From Alphaproteobacteria bacterium (GTDB lineage: Bacteria > Pseudomonadota > Alphaproteobacteria > Reyranellales > Reyranellaceae): 8,387 bases of DNA. The position numbers and the translations under genes were made by a program. This document shows, piece after piece, positions 1-6,993 of the stretch (position 1 is its first letter; each line of letters begins with the position of its first letter). Location: assembly GCA_013290035.1 (NCBI GenBank), contig JABCYT010000113.1, positions 1 to 8,387 of the forward strand. Reading direction: 5' to 3'. The notes below the pieces were generated by a model, which had not been told where the DNA came from, ran no database searches, and worked only from the letters and a program-made list of their open reading frames with translations.

Positions 1-108
1 TTCGAGCAAGTGCATGAAAAGACCTATCGCGAGCATGGCTTCGAGCTCGTCCCCATCGCCCCGGGGGGCGTGCTAGACCGGGTTGCTGCGGTCAGGCGCG
101 CACTCTAG
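1..108 (+). CDS. C-terminal end of a probable AAA-family ATPase (partial)
   Basis: Frame 1 is open from the first base to a TAG at 106-108, giving 35 residues that begin FEQVHEKTYREHGFELVPIA and end in a charged helix (DRVAAVRRAL). The pattern of a helix, then 'YREHGFELVPIAPGGVLDRV', resembles the C-terminus of small predicted ATPases of the AAA_28/COG3911 type, where a tyrosine-rich helix precedes a hydrophobic strand and a Pro-Gly turn. No P-loop or other catalytic motif lies inside the window, so this assignment rests on the tail alone. The start lies upstream of the window. A 51-bp gap separates it from pepF on the same strand, so the two may be co-transcribed. The coding frame is fairly secure; the product name is tentative. 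Confidence 0.55.
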   Translation, partial: FEQVHEKTYREHGFELVPIAPGGVLDRVAAVRRAL

Positions 109-159
109 CCGCGCGATGGACGACGCCCCATATTCTGGGCCAGCCGAGGAGTTGAGTGA

Positions 160-1929
160 ATGAATGCGATGCTGGGCGACCTGCCGACCTGGAACCTCTC
201 CGACCTCTATTCCAGCCCGGGCGGGACCGATCTCGATGCCGACCTGAAGCGCGCCGCGGCCGACGCCCAGTCCTTCGCCGAGACCTATGAAGGCAAGGTG
301 GCGGGCCTGGACGGAAAGACGCTGGGCGCGGCGGTCGCCAGATTCGAAGCGTTGAACGACCTGATGGGCCGCATCGGCTCCTACGCTTCGCTTTATTACG
401 CGCAGGACATGGCCGATCCCGAGCGCGGCCGCTTCGCGCAGAATGTCTCCGAGGCCCTGAGCGACATCGGCACCCAGCTGGTGTTCTTCCGGCTGGAGAT
501 CAACAAGCTCGACGACGCCGATCTCGCGGCCCGGCAGAAGGACCCGGCGCTCGCCAAATACGGCCCCTGGCTGCGCGACCTCAGGGTCTACCGGCCGCAC
601 CAGCTCTCCGACGAGCTGGAGAAGGCGCTGCACGAGAAGCACGTCGTCGGTCGCGCCGCCTGGTCGCGCCTGTTCGACGAGACCATCGCGCGACTGCGTT
701 ATCCCTTCCGCAACGAGGTGCTGACCGAGCCGCAGATCCTCGACAAGCTTTCGAGCAAGGACGCCGCCATCCGCAAGGACGCGGCCAAGTCGTTCGGCAA
801 GGTGCAGGGCGACAATATCGCGGTTTTCTCGCTGGTCACCAACACGCTGGCCAAGGACAAGGAGATCGAGGACCGCTGGCGCAAATATCCGCGCCCGCAA
901 TCGGCGATGAACCTCGCCAACGTGGTCGAGGACGAGGTGGTGGATGCGCTGGCCTCGTCGGTCAAGGCCGCCTATCCGCGGCTGGCGCACCGCTACTACA
1001 AGCTCAAGGCCAAATGGTTCGGCGTCGAGAGCATGCCCTACTGGGACAGGAACGCGCCGCTGCCCGAGCATGACGACCGCACGATCCCGTGGAACGAGGC
1101 GGAGAAGATCGTGCTCGATGCCTACCGCGCCTTCTCGCCCGAGCTGGCCGATATCGGCCAGAAGTTCTTCGGCACCGGCTGGATCGATGCGCCGGCGCGG
1201 CCCGGCAAGTCGCCCGGCGCCTTCGCCCATCCCACGGTGCCGTCGGCGCATCCCTACCTGCTGCTGAACTACCAGGGCAAGGTGCGCGACGTCATGACTT
1301 TGGCGCACGAGCTGGGCCATGGCGTGCACCAGGTGCTGGCGGCGCGGCAGGGCGCGCTGATGGCCGACACGCCTCTGACTTTGGCCGAGACCGCCTCGGT
1401 GTTCGGCGAGATGCTGACCTTCCAGTCGCTGCTGAAATCGGCGCCCGACAAGTCGACGCGCAAGGCGATGCTGGCCGGCAAGGTCGAGGACATGCTGAAC
1501 ACGGTGGTGCGCCAGATCGCCTTCTACGATTTCGAATCGCGCCTGCACATGGCGCGGCGCCAGGGCGAGCTCACGCCCGACGCGATCGGCGAGCTCTGGA
1601 TGACGGTGCAGCAGGAGAGCCTGGGGCCGGCCTTCACCTTCGACGACGAATACAGGAACTACTGGTCATATGTCGGCCACTTCATCCATTCGCCGTTCTA
1701 CGTCTACGCCTATGCCTTCGGCGACTGCCTGGTGAACTCGCTCTATGCCGCCTACCAGTCCGGCCAGAAGGATTTCGAGGCGAAGTATCTCGACATGCTG
1801 AAGGCGGGCGGTGTGAAGCGACACAAGGAGCTTCTGGCGCCGTTCGGCCTCGACGCCTCCGATCCCGCCTTCTGGGACCAGGGGCTGGGCGTCATCGCGG
1901 GCTTGGTCGATGAACTCGAGACGCTTTAG
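160..1929 (+). CDS. pepF: Oligoendopeptidase F, M3-family zinc metallopeptidase
   Basis: A 589-residue protein, the usual length for the bacterial PepF/M3 family (about 560-610 residues). The zinc site is visible as H383-E384-L-G-H387 within MTLAHELGHGVH. The third ligand is most likely E410 in LAETASVFGE, 23 residues after the second His, matching the Glu position in thimet oligopeptidase-type enzymes. The N-terminal part (about 1-200) is the helical PepF N-domain, and the YRNYWSYVGHFIHSPFYVYAYAFG region near 505 is the conserved substrate-binding segment. There is no signal peptide, so it is cytoplasmic; the family cleaves short peptides, usually during peptide recycling. The ATG at 160 is preceded by GAGGAG at 146-151, 8 nt upstream, which supports this start; a second in-frame Met is three codons later. 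The stop is followed immediately by the palindrome pair at 1929-2008. Identity is near certain; physiological substrate unknown. Confidence 0.95.
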   Translation: MNAMLGDLPTWNLSDLYSSPGGTDLDADLKRAAADAQSFAETYEGKVAGLDGKTLGAAVARFEALNDLMGRIGSYASLYYAQDMADPERGRFAQNVSEALSDIGTQLVFFRLEINKLDDADLAARQKDPALAKYGPWLRDLRVYRPHQLSDELEKALHEKHVVGRAAWSRLFDETIARLRYPFRNEVLTEPQILDKLSSKDAAIRKDAAKSFGKVQGDNIAVFSLVTNTLAKDKEIEDRWRKYPRPQSAMNLANVVEDEVVDALASSVKAAYPRLAHRYYKLKAKWFGVESMPYWDRNAPLPEHDDRTIPWNEAEKIVLDAYRAFSPELADIGQKFFGTGWIDAPARPGKSPGAFAHPTVPSAHPYLLLNYQGKVRDVMTLAHELGHGVHQVLAARQGALMADTPLTLAETASVFGEMLTFQSLLKSAPDKSTRKAMLAGKVEDMLNTVVRQIAFYDFESRLHMARRQGELTPDAIGELWMTVQQESLGPAFTFDDEYRNYWSYVGHFIHSPFYVYAYAFGDCLVNSLYAAYQSGQKDFEAKYLDMLKAGGVKRHKELLAPFGLDASDPAFWDQGLGVIAGLVDELETL

Positions 1930-2008
1930 CCGGGGGCGCGCCACTCCAGTGGCGCGATCATGCCTCACCACAGGCGAAGACGCGCGACTGGAGTCGCGCG
2001 GCCCCAGC
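1929..2008. repeat. REP/BIME-like inverted pair of palindromes
   Basis: Two 20-bp perfect palindromes sit between pepF and the UbiB-like gene: cgcgccactccagtggcgcg at 1937-1956 and cgcgcgactggagtcgcgcg at 1981-2000. As RNA each would form an 8-bp GC-rich stem with a TCCA or TGGA loop. The second is an inverted copy of the first: its reverse complement differs only at palindrome positions 6 and 15, which pair with each other, so the change is compensated. Similarity extends outward to about 28 bp per arm (1929-1956 and 1981-2008; 24 of 28 match), with a 24-nt spacer holding a weak gcct/aggc stem. No T-run follows, so this is not a classical intrinsic terminator, although it could slow RNA decay or aid termination. 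It resembles dispersed extragenic palindromes of bacterial genomes; genome copy number cannot be seen here. Confidence 0.8.
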
Positions 2009-2019
2009 AGAGCTCACTG

Positions 2020-3351
2020 ATGGCCGACGACGGCGATTCCCTCGGCGGCCGGCTCGGTCGCTACGCCCGGGTCGGCAGCTCGGTGGGCGGCCTGGCCGTG
2101 AAGCTGGCGGGCCAGCGCTACCTGGGCTGGAGCCTCGACCGCGACAAGCATGCAACGGACCTCAGGGCGGCGCTGGGCGGCCTGAAGGGGCCGTTGATGA
2201 AGGCGGCGCAGCTCATCTCCACCATTCCCGACGCCCTGCCGCCGGAATATGCGCGCGAGCTGGCGCAGTTGCAGGCCAACGCGCCAGCCATGGGCTGGGC
2301 CTTCGTGCGCCGCCGCATGGCGACCGAGCTCGGGCCCGACTGGCCATCGAAGTTCGCCCGCTTCGACAAGGAGGCCACGTTCGCCGCCTCGTTGGGCCAG
2401 GTCCATCATGCGACCTTGCCGGACGGCACCGAGGTCGCCGCCAAGCTGCAATATCCCGACATGGCGTCGGCGCTGGAAGCCGACCTCAACCAGCTGAAGC
2501 TGATCTTCGCCGTCGGCCAGCGCTTCGATCCCGCCATCCGCACCGACGAGATCCACGCCGAGATCACCACGCGCCTGCGTGAGGAGCTCGACTACCGGCG
2601 CGAAGCCCGGCACGTGGCGCTCTATCGCCACATGCTGCGCGATGAGCCGGGCGTGCACGTGCCCGAGGTCGTGCCCTCGCACTCGACCGACCGCCTGCTC
2701 ACCATGACCTGGCTCGAGGGCGAGCCCTTGCTCAACTGGAAGAGCCATTCGCAGGAGGACAAGGATCGGCTGGCCACCCACATGTTCCGCGCCTGGTACG
2801 TGCCGTTCTATTCCTACGGCGTGATCCACGGCGACCCGCATCTCGGCAACTACACGGTGCGGCCCGACGGTTCGGTCAACCTGATGGATTTCGGCTGCGT
2901 CAGGATCTTCCCGCCGCGTTTCGTGCGCGGCTCGATCGAGCTTTACCGTGCGCTGATGACCGACGACATGGCGCGCGCCGTGGCGGCCTACGCGGATTGG
3001 GGGTTCACCGGCCTGACGCACGAGATGATCGCCGTGCTGAACCGCTGGGCGGCCTTCCTCTACGGCCCGCTGATGGACGACCGGCCGCGCCGTCTCACCG
3101 AAGGCATGGTCGAGGGCCACGGCCGCGAGATGGCGCAGAACGTGTTCGGCGAGCTCCGCCGCATGGGCGGCGTGCGCCCGCCGCGCGAGTTCGTGTTCAT
3201 GGACCGCGCCGCCATCGGGCTGGGCGCCGTGTTCATCCATCTCCGGGCCTCGATCAACTGGCACCGATTGTTCGAGAGCCTCATCGAGGGCTTCGATATC
3301 GATGCGCTCACGCGTCGCCAGCAGACTGCCTTGACGGAGGCGGGACTGTGA
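2020..3351 (+). CDS. UbiB/ABC1 (AarF) family atypical protein kinase-like protein
   Basis: A 443-residue member of the ABC1/UbiB/COQ8 family, whose members support ubiquinone and lipid metabolism as atypical kinases or ATPases. Motifs in order: a KxGQ-like segment read as K61-A62-A63-Q64; A-rich loop and GQ motif FAASLGQVH (121-129); nucleotide-binding lysine K142 in EVAAKLQYP; helix motif EELDYRREA; catalytic loop H270-G-D272-P-H-L-G-N277; metal-binding D290-F-G. The Gly of KxGQ is Ala here. No C-terminal transmembrane pair like that of E. coli UbiB is evident. The frame is open back to an ATG at 1960, but that extension reads straight through the palindrome at 1981-2000 and gives an Arg-rich non-family peptide; ATG 2020, with a weak AGAG at 2009-2012, begins the family-like MADDGDSLGGRLGRYARVGS. 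Its TGA overlaps the next gene's GTG by 4 nt. Family assignment is firm; substrate unknown. Confidence 0.92.
   Translation: MADDGDSLGGRLGRYARVGSSVGGLAVKLAGQRYLGWSLDRDKHATDLRAALGGLKGPLMKAAQLISTIPDALPPEYARELAQLQANAPAMGWAFVRRRMATELGPDWPSKFARFDKEATFAASLGQVHHATLPDGTEVAAKLQYPDMASALEADLNQLKLIFAVGQRFDPAIRTDEIHAEITTRLREELDYRREARHVALYRHMLRDEPGVHVPEVVPSHSTDRLLTMTWLEGEPLLNWKSHSQEDKDRLATHMFRAWYVPFYSYGVIHGDPHLGNYTVRPDGSVNLMDFGCVRIFPPRFVRGSIELYRALMTDDMARAVAAYADWGFTGLTHEMIAVLNRWAAFLYGPLMDDRPRRLTEGMVEGHGREMAQNVFGELRRMGGVRPPREFVFMDRAAIGLGAVFIHLRASINWHRLFESLIEGFDIDALTRRQQTALTEAGL
3336..3340 (+). promoter_or_regulatory. Ribosome binding site for the GTG-started DUF302 gene
   Basis: GGAGG lies inside the last codons of the UbiB-like gene, 7 nt before the GTG at 3348. 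It is the strongest Shine-Dalgarno match in the operon and decides the non-ATG start. No ATG occurs in that frame near the gene junction; the first internal one is about 30 codons in and would remove the domain's first helix. Confidence 0.75.
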
Positions 3352-3743
3352 CTACCGACGGATTGCGGACCCTGCAGAGCCTGCATGGCCCGGGCGAGAC
3401 GCTGGACAGGCTGGAAGCCGCCGTGACCAAGCACGGCATGACGATCGTCGCGCGCATCGACCATGCCGCCGCGGCGGAGAAGGTCGGCCTCGCGCTGCGG
3501 CCCACCGTCGTCCTGGTGTTCGGCAATCCGCGGGCGGGGACGCCCGCCATGCAGGCGGTGAGGACGCTGGCCATCGATCTGCCCTTGAAGATGCTGATAT
3601 GGCAGGACGACAAGGACATGACGTGGCTCGCCTACAACGTTCCGGCATGGCTCTTCCGGCGTCACGGCGTCGTCGATGACGGGACGGTCGATGTCATGCA
3701 CGACGTGCTGGAAAGCATTGCCGGAGAAGCAACGGGAAGATGA
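3348..3743 (+). CDS. DUF302 domain-containing protein
   Basis: A 131-residue protein read from GTG 3348 (TTDGLRTLQSLHGPGETL...). The DUF302 domain covers roughly residues 14-100: a first helix (ETLDRLEAAVTKHGMTIVARIDHA), then the strand and turn TVVLVFGNPRAGTPAMQA, then DLPLKMLIWQDDKDMTWLAYN, and finally an RRHGV segment typical of this family. There is no signal peptide or membrane segment, so it is probably cytoplasmic. DUF302 is a small alpha/beta fold of unknown biochemical function. The gene overlaps the UbiB-like gene by GTGA (3348-3351) and the downstream SDR gene by ATGA (3740-3743), so translation of all three is likely coupled. A longer open reading frame runs back to 2997, but that part lies in the shadow of the UbiB-like gene and is not coding. 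Confidence 0.9.
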   Translation: MTTDGLRTLQSLHGPGETLDRLEAAVTKHGMTIVARIDHAAAAEKVGLALRPTVVLVFGNPRAGTPAMQAVRTLAIDLPLKMLIWQDDKDMTWLAYNVPAWLFRRHGVVDDGTVDVMHDVLESIAGEATGR

Positions 3744-4654
3744 ACATTCTCGTGACGGGTTCTTCGGGCTGGCTCGGCCAGACCCTGGTGCCCCGGCTCG
3801 AGCGCGACGGCCACAAGGTGGTGGGACTCGACCCCGAGGCCGGGCCGAGCACGTCCGTCGTGGGCTCGGTGGTCGACCGCGCCATGGTCCATCGGCTCAT
3901 TCGCGACAACGGCATCGACGCCATCGTGCACGCCGCGGCGCGCCACAAGCCGCATATCGAGACGCATGACAATTCGGAGTTCGTGGCGGTGAACGTGCAG
4001 GGCACTCTCAACCTCCTGGAGGAGGCGGTGGCGCCCGGTTCGAGCGTCGATCGCTTCGTCTTCACCTCGACCACGTCGCTGATGATCTCGCAGAAGATCC
4101 GCGACGGCCGGGCTGGAGGCGCGAAGGAGGCGATCTGGATCGACGAGACTCTGTCGCCGCTCGAGCCGCGCAACATCTACGGCGTCACCAAGCGCGCCGC
4201 CGAGGAGCTGTGCCGCCTGTTCCATCATCTGCACAAGCTGCCGATCCTGATCCTGCGCACCGCCAGGTTCTTCCCCGAGGAAGACGACATGGCGCACGCC
4301 ATCGTCCAGTCGGGCGAGAACACCAAGGCCAACGAGTTCCTGTTCCGAAGGCTTACCGTCGATGACGCGGCCGAAGCCCATGTCGTGGCGCTGGCTAAGG
4401 CCAGGGAGATCGGCTTCGACACCTTCATCATCTCGGCGATGACGCCCTTCTCGCCCTCCGACTGCCGCGCGTTGATCGTCGATGCGCCGTCCGTGGTGGC
4501 GCGCTACTTCCCGGACTACCGCGAGAAATACCAACGGCGCGGCTGGACCATGTTCGGTTCGATCGACCGCATCTATGACGCGGGCAAGGCCAAGCGGAAG
4601 CTGGGCTTCGTGTGCAGGACGGGGTTCAGGGAAGTGCTGGACGGTCTTCGCTAG
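3740..4654 (+). CDS. NAD-dependent epimerase/dehydratase (extended SDR)
   Basis: A 304-residue extended short-chain dehydrogenase/reductase. The N-terminal Rossmann motif is VTG7-SSG10-WLG13. The acidic residue D31 after the second beta strand (HKVVGLD) favours NAD(H) over NADP(H). The catalytic set is visible as a Ser/Thr cluster at 110-113 (FTSTTS) and Y147-x3-K151 in NIYGVTKRAAEE. The C-terminal part (about 170-304) is the variable substrate domain, ending in the usual 'KAKRKLGFVCRTGFREVLDGL' helix region, so the substrate, probably a nucleotide sugar or another carbonyl compound, cannot be read from the sequence. ATG 3740 overlaps the DUF302 stop by 4 nt; a GGAG at 3723-3726 is 13 nt away, so initiation probably depends on coupling. 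Its stop is only one base from the converging TPP gene, leaving no room for a separate terminator. Confidence 0.9.
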   Translation: MNILVTGSSGWLGQTLVPRLERDGHKVVGLDPEAGPSTSVVGSVVDRAMVHRLIRDNGIDAIVHAAARHKPHIETHDNSEFVAVNVQGTLNLLEEAVAPGSSVDRFVFTSTTSLMISQKIRDGRAGGAKEAIWIDETLSPLEPRNIYGVTKRAAEELCRLFHHLHKLPILILRTARFFPEEDDMAHAIVQSGENTKANEFLFRRLTVDDAAEAHVVALAKAREIGFDTFIISAMTPFSPSDCRALIVDAPSVVARYFPDYREKYQRRGWTMFGSIDRIYDAGKAKRKLGFVCRTGFREVLDGLR

Positions 4655-4655
4655 C

Positions 4656-6297
4656 CTAACCCCGCACCCTTGGCATCATGATCATGTCCCACGGGCTCGG
4701 CACATCGCCGTGCGGCACCCAGACCAGCGCCGGCGCGTCGAGCGCAAACGCCTTGTGCAGCGCGTCCTCGAGCTGCCTGGCGTCCGAGGCCTTGAACGAG
4801 GCGATGCCGAAGCTGTCGGCGAGCTTGCCGAAGTCGGGGTTCTGCAGGTCCGAGGCGATCAGGCGGTTGCCGTAACGCTCCTGCTGGATGCGCTTCACGT
4901 TGCCGAAGCTGCCATTGTCGAACACCACGACCACGACCGCGAGGTTGTGGCGCGCCGCGGTGGCGAGCTCGCCCATCTGGTACAGGAAGCCGCCGTCGCC
5001 GGCGATCGCCAAGACCTTCTTGTCGGGCATGGCGGCCTTGGCGCCCAGCGCGGTGCCGAAGCCCCAGCCGAGATTGTCCTGGTAGCCGGGCGACAGGAAG
5101 GGTGCGCGGCTTCTCGATCGGCAGCGCCACCCGCGAGGCGAAGCCGATCTGCGAGACCTCGTCGACGAAGATGCCGTCCTCGGGCAGCGCGGCGCGAATC
5201 GCCTTCAGGAACGAGACCTGCGGCTCCAGGCGCGACAGCCGCTCGGCCAGCCAGGCGCGATGGCCGTTCAGCTCCTGGGCGCGCGAAGGACGCGGGCGAT
5301 TGTGCCGGGGCAGCGCCGCGATCAGGGCGCGCAACTGCGGGGCGGCGTCGCCCAGCAGCGCCACGTCGGGCTTGGCATAGCGGTCGTGCTCGTCGGGATC
5401 GATGTCGAGCCGCACGACCTTGAGGTTGCGGTCGATGCCCCAGCTTCCGTTCTGGATGAAGAAGCGCGTGCCGACGGCCAGCACGGCGTCGGCGTCCTTC
5501 CACAGGCGATGGCCCACCGGCATGTCGACGGCCAGACGATGCGAGCTCGGCACGACGCCGCGACCGCGGCGGTAGGAGCTGACCGGCGCCTCGAGCATCT
5601 CGGCGAGCCTGATCACCTCGGGGCCGGCGTCGAGCGCACCGCCGCCCACCACGATGATCGGCCGCTCGGCGGCGCCCAGGATCCTGGCCGCGGCGGTGAT
5701 CGCTTCGTCGTCGATCGATTCGGACGGCAACGGCAGCGGCTTGTCGGGCAGCGTCACCTCGGCGCGCTTGGCCCAGGTGTCGAGGGCGCATTCCAGCGCC
5801 ACCGGCCGCGGCCGGCCCGAGGTGGCGTGCCAGATCGCCTGCGAGACGAGGGTCGGTGCCTCCTGCGGGCTCCTGATGCGTTCGGCCCACTTGGTGATGT
5901 GGCGCATCAGGCCGAGCTGGTCGTGGATCTCGTGCAGATGGCCGTGGCCCTTGTCGATGTCGGCCTGCGGGATCTGGCCGATCAGGCCGATCACCGGCGC
6001 GTTCATGCCGAAGGCGGTGAGCAGCGCGGCGCCGGCGTTCAGCAGGCCGGGACCGGGCACCACGGCGAAGGCCTGCGGCTTGCCGGTGGCGAGCGCGGCG
6101 CCCAGCGCCATGTAGGCCGCCGTCTGCTCGTGGCGCGGATGGATCACGCGCAGCCGCCCCTCCGTGTTACTGGCGCCCGCGTGGTAGAAGGCGTCGAACA
6201 AGGGATCGTTATGCAGGCCGGGCAGGGCGTAGACCGTGTCGAGGCCATGGCGCAGGAGGGATTCGACCGTGGCTTCGGCGGCGGACAGACGCGGCAT
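4656..6297 (-). pseudogene. TPP-dependent acetolactate synthase-like enzyme, frameshifted
   Basis: Read from ATG 6297, the first 399 residues form the N-terminal TPP domain (catalytic-type Glu E57 in HPRHEQTAAY) and the central domain (PIIVVGGGAL, LAVGTRFF, LDIDPDEHDR). At codon ACC (5103-5101) the frame breaks. Dropping one C from the CCC run (5102-5100) restores the family C-terminus: RT-FLSPGYQDNLGWGFGTA, then the TPP/metal motif G433-D434-G435 through D460-N461-G, then a stop at 4658-4656. The repaired protein would be 546 residues, normal for the family. Uncorrected, the wrong frame stays open to 4651 and gives a 548-residue Arg-rich tail without the TPP motif. The family includes acetolactate synthase, glyoxylate carboligase and benzoylformate decarboxylase; the exact reaction is unclear. 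It may be a recent mutation or a sequencing error, since both halves are otherwise intact. Confidence 0.85.
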
Positions 6298-6342
6298 GAT
6301 GACGGCTTACAGACAGCCATCGTGCCGATCAAGGCGCGCCGC
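6298..6342. promoter_or_regulatory. Short divergent intergenic region
   Basis: Only 45 bp separate the ATG of the TPP gene (minus strand) from the ATG of the DUF218 gene (plus strand). Transcription must diverge from here or from within the coding ends. I could not identify a convincing -35/-10 pair on either strand. AAGG at 6331-6334 lies 8 nt before the ATG at 6343 and is the likely ribosome binding site for the plus-strand gene. Confidence 0.4.
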
Positions 6343-6984
6343 ATGCGGCTGATCCTGTTCGCGCTCTTCCTGGTGGGCGCAGTGGCGCTCGCCGGCACGT
6401 TGCTGGCGTGGCTGGCCGAACGCAGGCTCGACCGGATGGCCGAGGCCTGGTCGTTTTCCGATATCGCCAGGATGCCGTCCGTCGATGTGGCGCTGGTGCT
6501 GGGCACGGCGCCGATCGGGCCCGAGGGCGGGCCCAACCGTTACTTCGTCTATCGCCTCGATGCCGCGGCGGCGCTGTGGAAGGCGGGCAAGGCGAAATAC
6601 TTCATCGTGAGCGGCAGCGGCGAGGAACCCACGGCGATGCGTGCCGGCCTGATCGAGCGCGGCGTGCCGGCCGAGGCGATCTATCGCGATCCGGCGGGCT
6701 ATCGCACCTGGGATTCGGTGCTCAGCGCGCGCGACGTCTATGGCCAGAAGCGCCTCGTGATCGTCTCGCAGCGCTTCCATCTCGACCGCGCGCTGTTCCT
6801 CGCCCGCCGGTTGGGCATCGAGGCGTGGGGCCTGGAGGCGCGCGACGTCGAGGCGCCCTACAGTGTCTTCACCGAACTGCGCCGCTATCCCTCGGCGCTG
6901 CGCGCCTATTACGACGTGTGGGTCGCTGCGAAGGCGCGCGAGGATGGCAAGACGATCGCGATCGGCGTCGATCCGCCGACTTAG
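6343..6984 (+). CDS. SanA/YdcF-like DUF218 membrane-anchored protein
   Basis: A 213-residue protein with one N-terminal hydrophobic segment (residues about 3-24, LILFALFLVGAVALAGTLLA) followed by a DUF218 domain (about 47-190). Family marks are VDVALVLGTAP (47-57), the GGPNRYFVYRLDAAAALWKAGK segment, FIVSGSGEE (88-95), YRTWDSV (120-126) and QRFHLDRALF (143-152). These line up well with E. coli SanA, the envelope protein linked to vancomycin exclusion at high temperature. The single anchor puts the domain most likely on the periplasmic face of the inner membrane; the biochemical activity is unknown. ATG 6343 with AAGG 8 nt upstream is preferred; GTG 6322 is in frame but has no Shine-Dalgarno. 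The frame stays open much further upstream, but that is antisense to the TPP gene. It converges on the next gene with a 9-bp gap. Confidence 0.88.
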   Translation: MRLILFALFLVGAVALAGTLLAWLAERRLDRMAEAWSFSDIARMPSVDVALVLGTAPIGPEGGPNRYFVYRLDAAAALWKAGKAKYFIVSGSGEEPTAMRAGLIERGVPAEAIYRDPAGYRTWDSVLSARDVYGQKRLVIVSQRFHLDRALFLARRLGIEAWGLEARDVEAPYSVFTELRRYPSALRAYYDVWVAAKAREDGKTIAIGVDPPT

Positions 6985-6993
6985 CTGGGGGAG

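Noticed and set aside
73..1548. A 491-codon open frame on the minus strand opposite pepF
   Set aside because: It is rich in Arg, His, Gln and Val with no family motif, which is typical of antisense frames in high-GC genes; the plus strand here encodes a clear metallopeptidase.
1937..1956. Intrinsic terminator of pepF
   Set aside because: The hairpin is strong, but no T-run follows on either strand. The inverted second copy fits a repeat element better, although a role in 3'-end formation is not excluded.
2014..3264. A 416-codon minus-strand frame opposite the UbiB-like gene
   Set aside because: Its composition is that of an antisense shadow (His, Arg, Gly, Val rich), and the plus strand carries all UbiB motifs.
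5095..5110. Programmed ribosomal frameshift in the TPP gene
   Set aside because: No known slippery heptamer, no stop codon in the A site, no obvious internal Shine-Dalgarno or stimulatory structure, and the enzyme family is not known to use frameshifting.
5260..6342. Upstream part of the long plus-strand frame that ends with the DUF218 protein
   Set aside because: This part lies antisense to the TPP gene and shows no domain. The family-like protein begins at the Met before the hydrophobic segment at 6343, so it is not a fusion.
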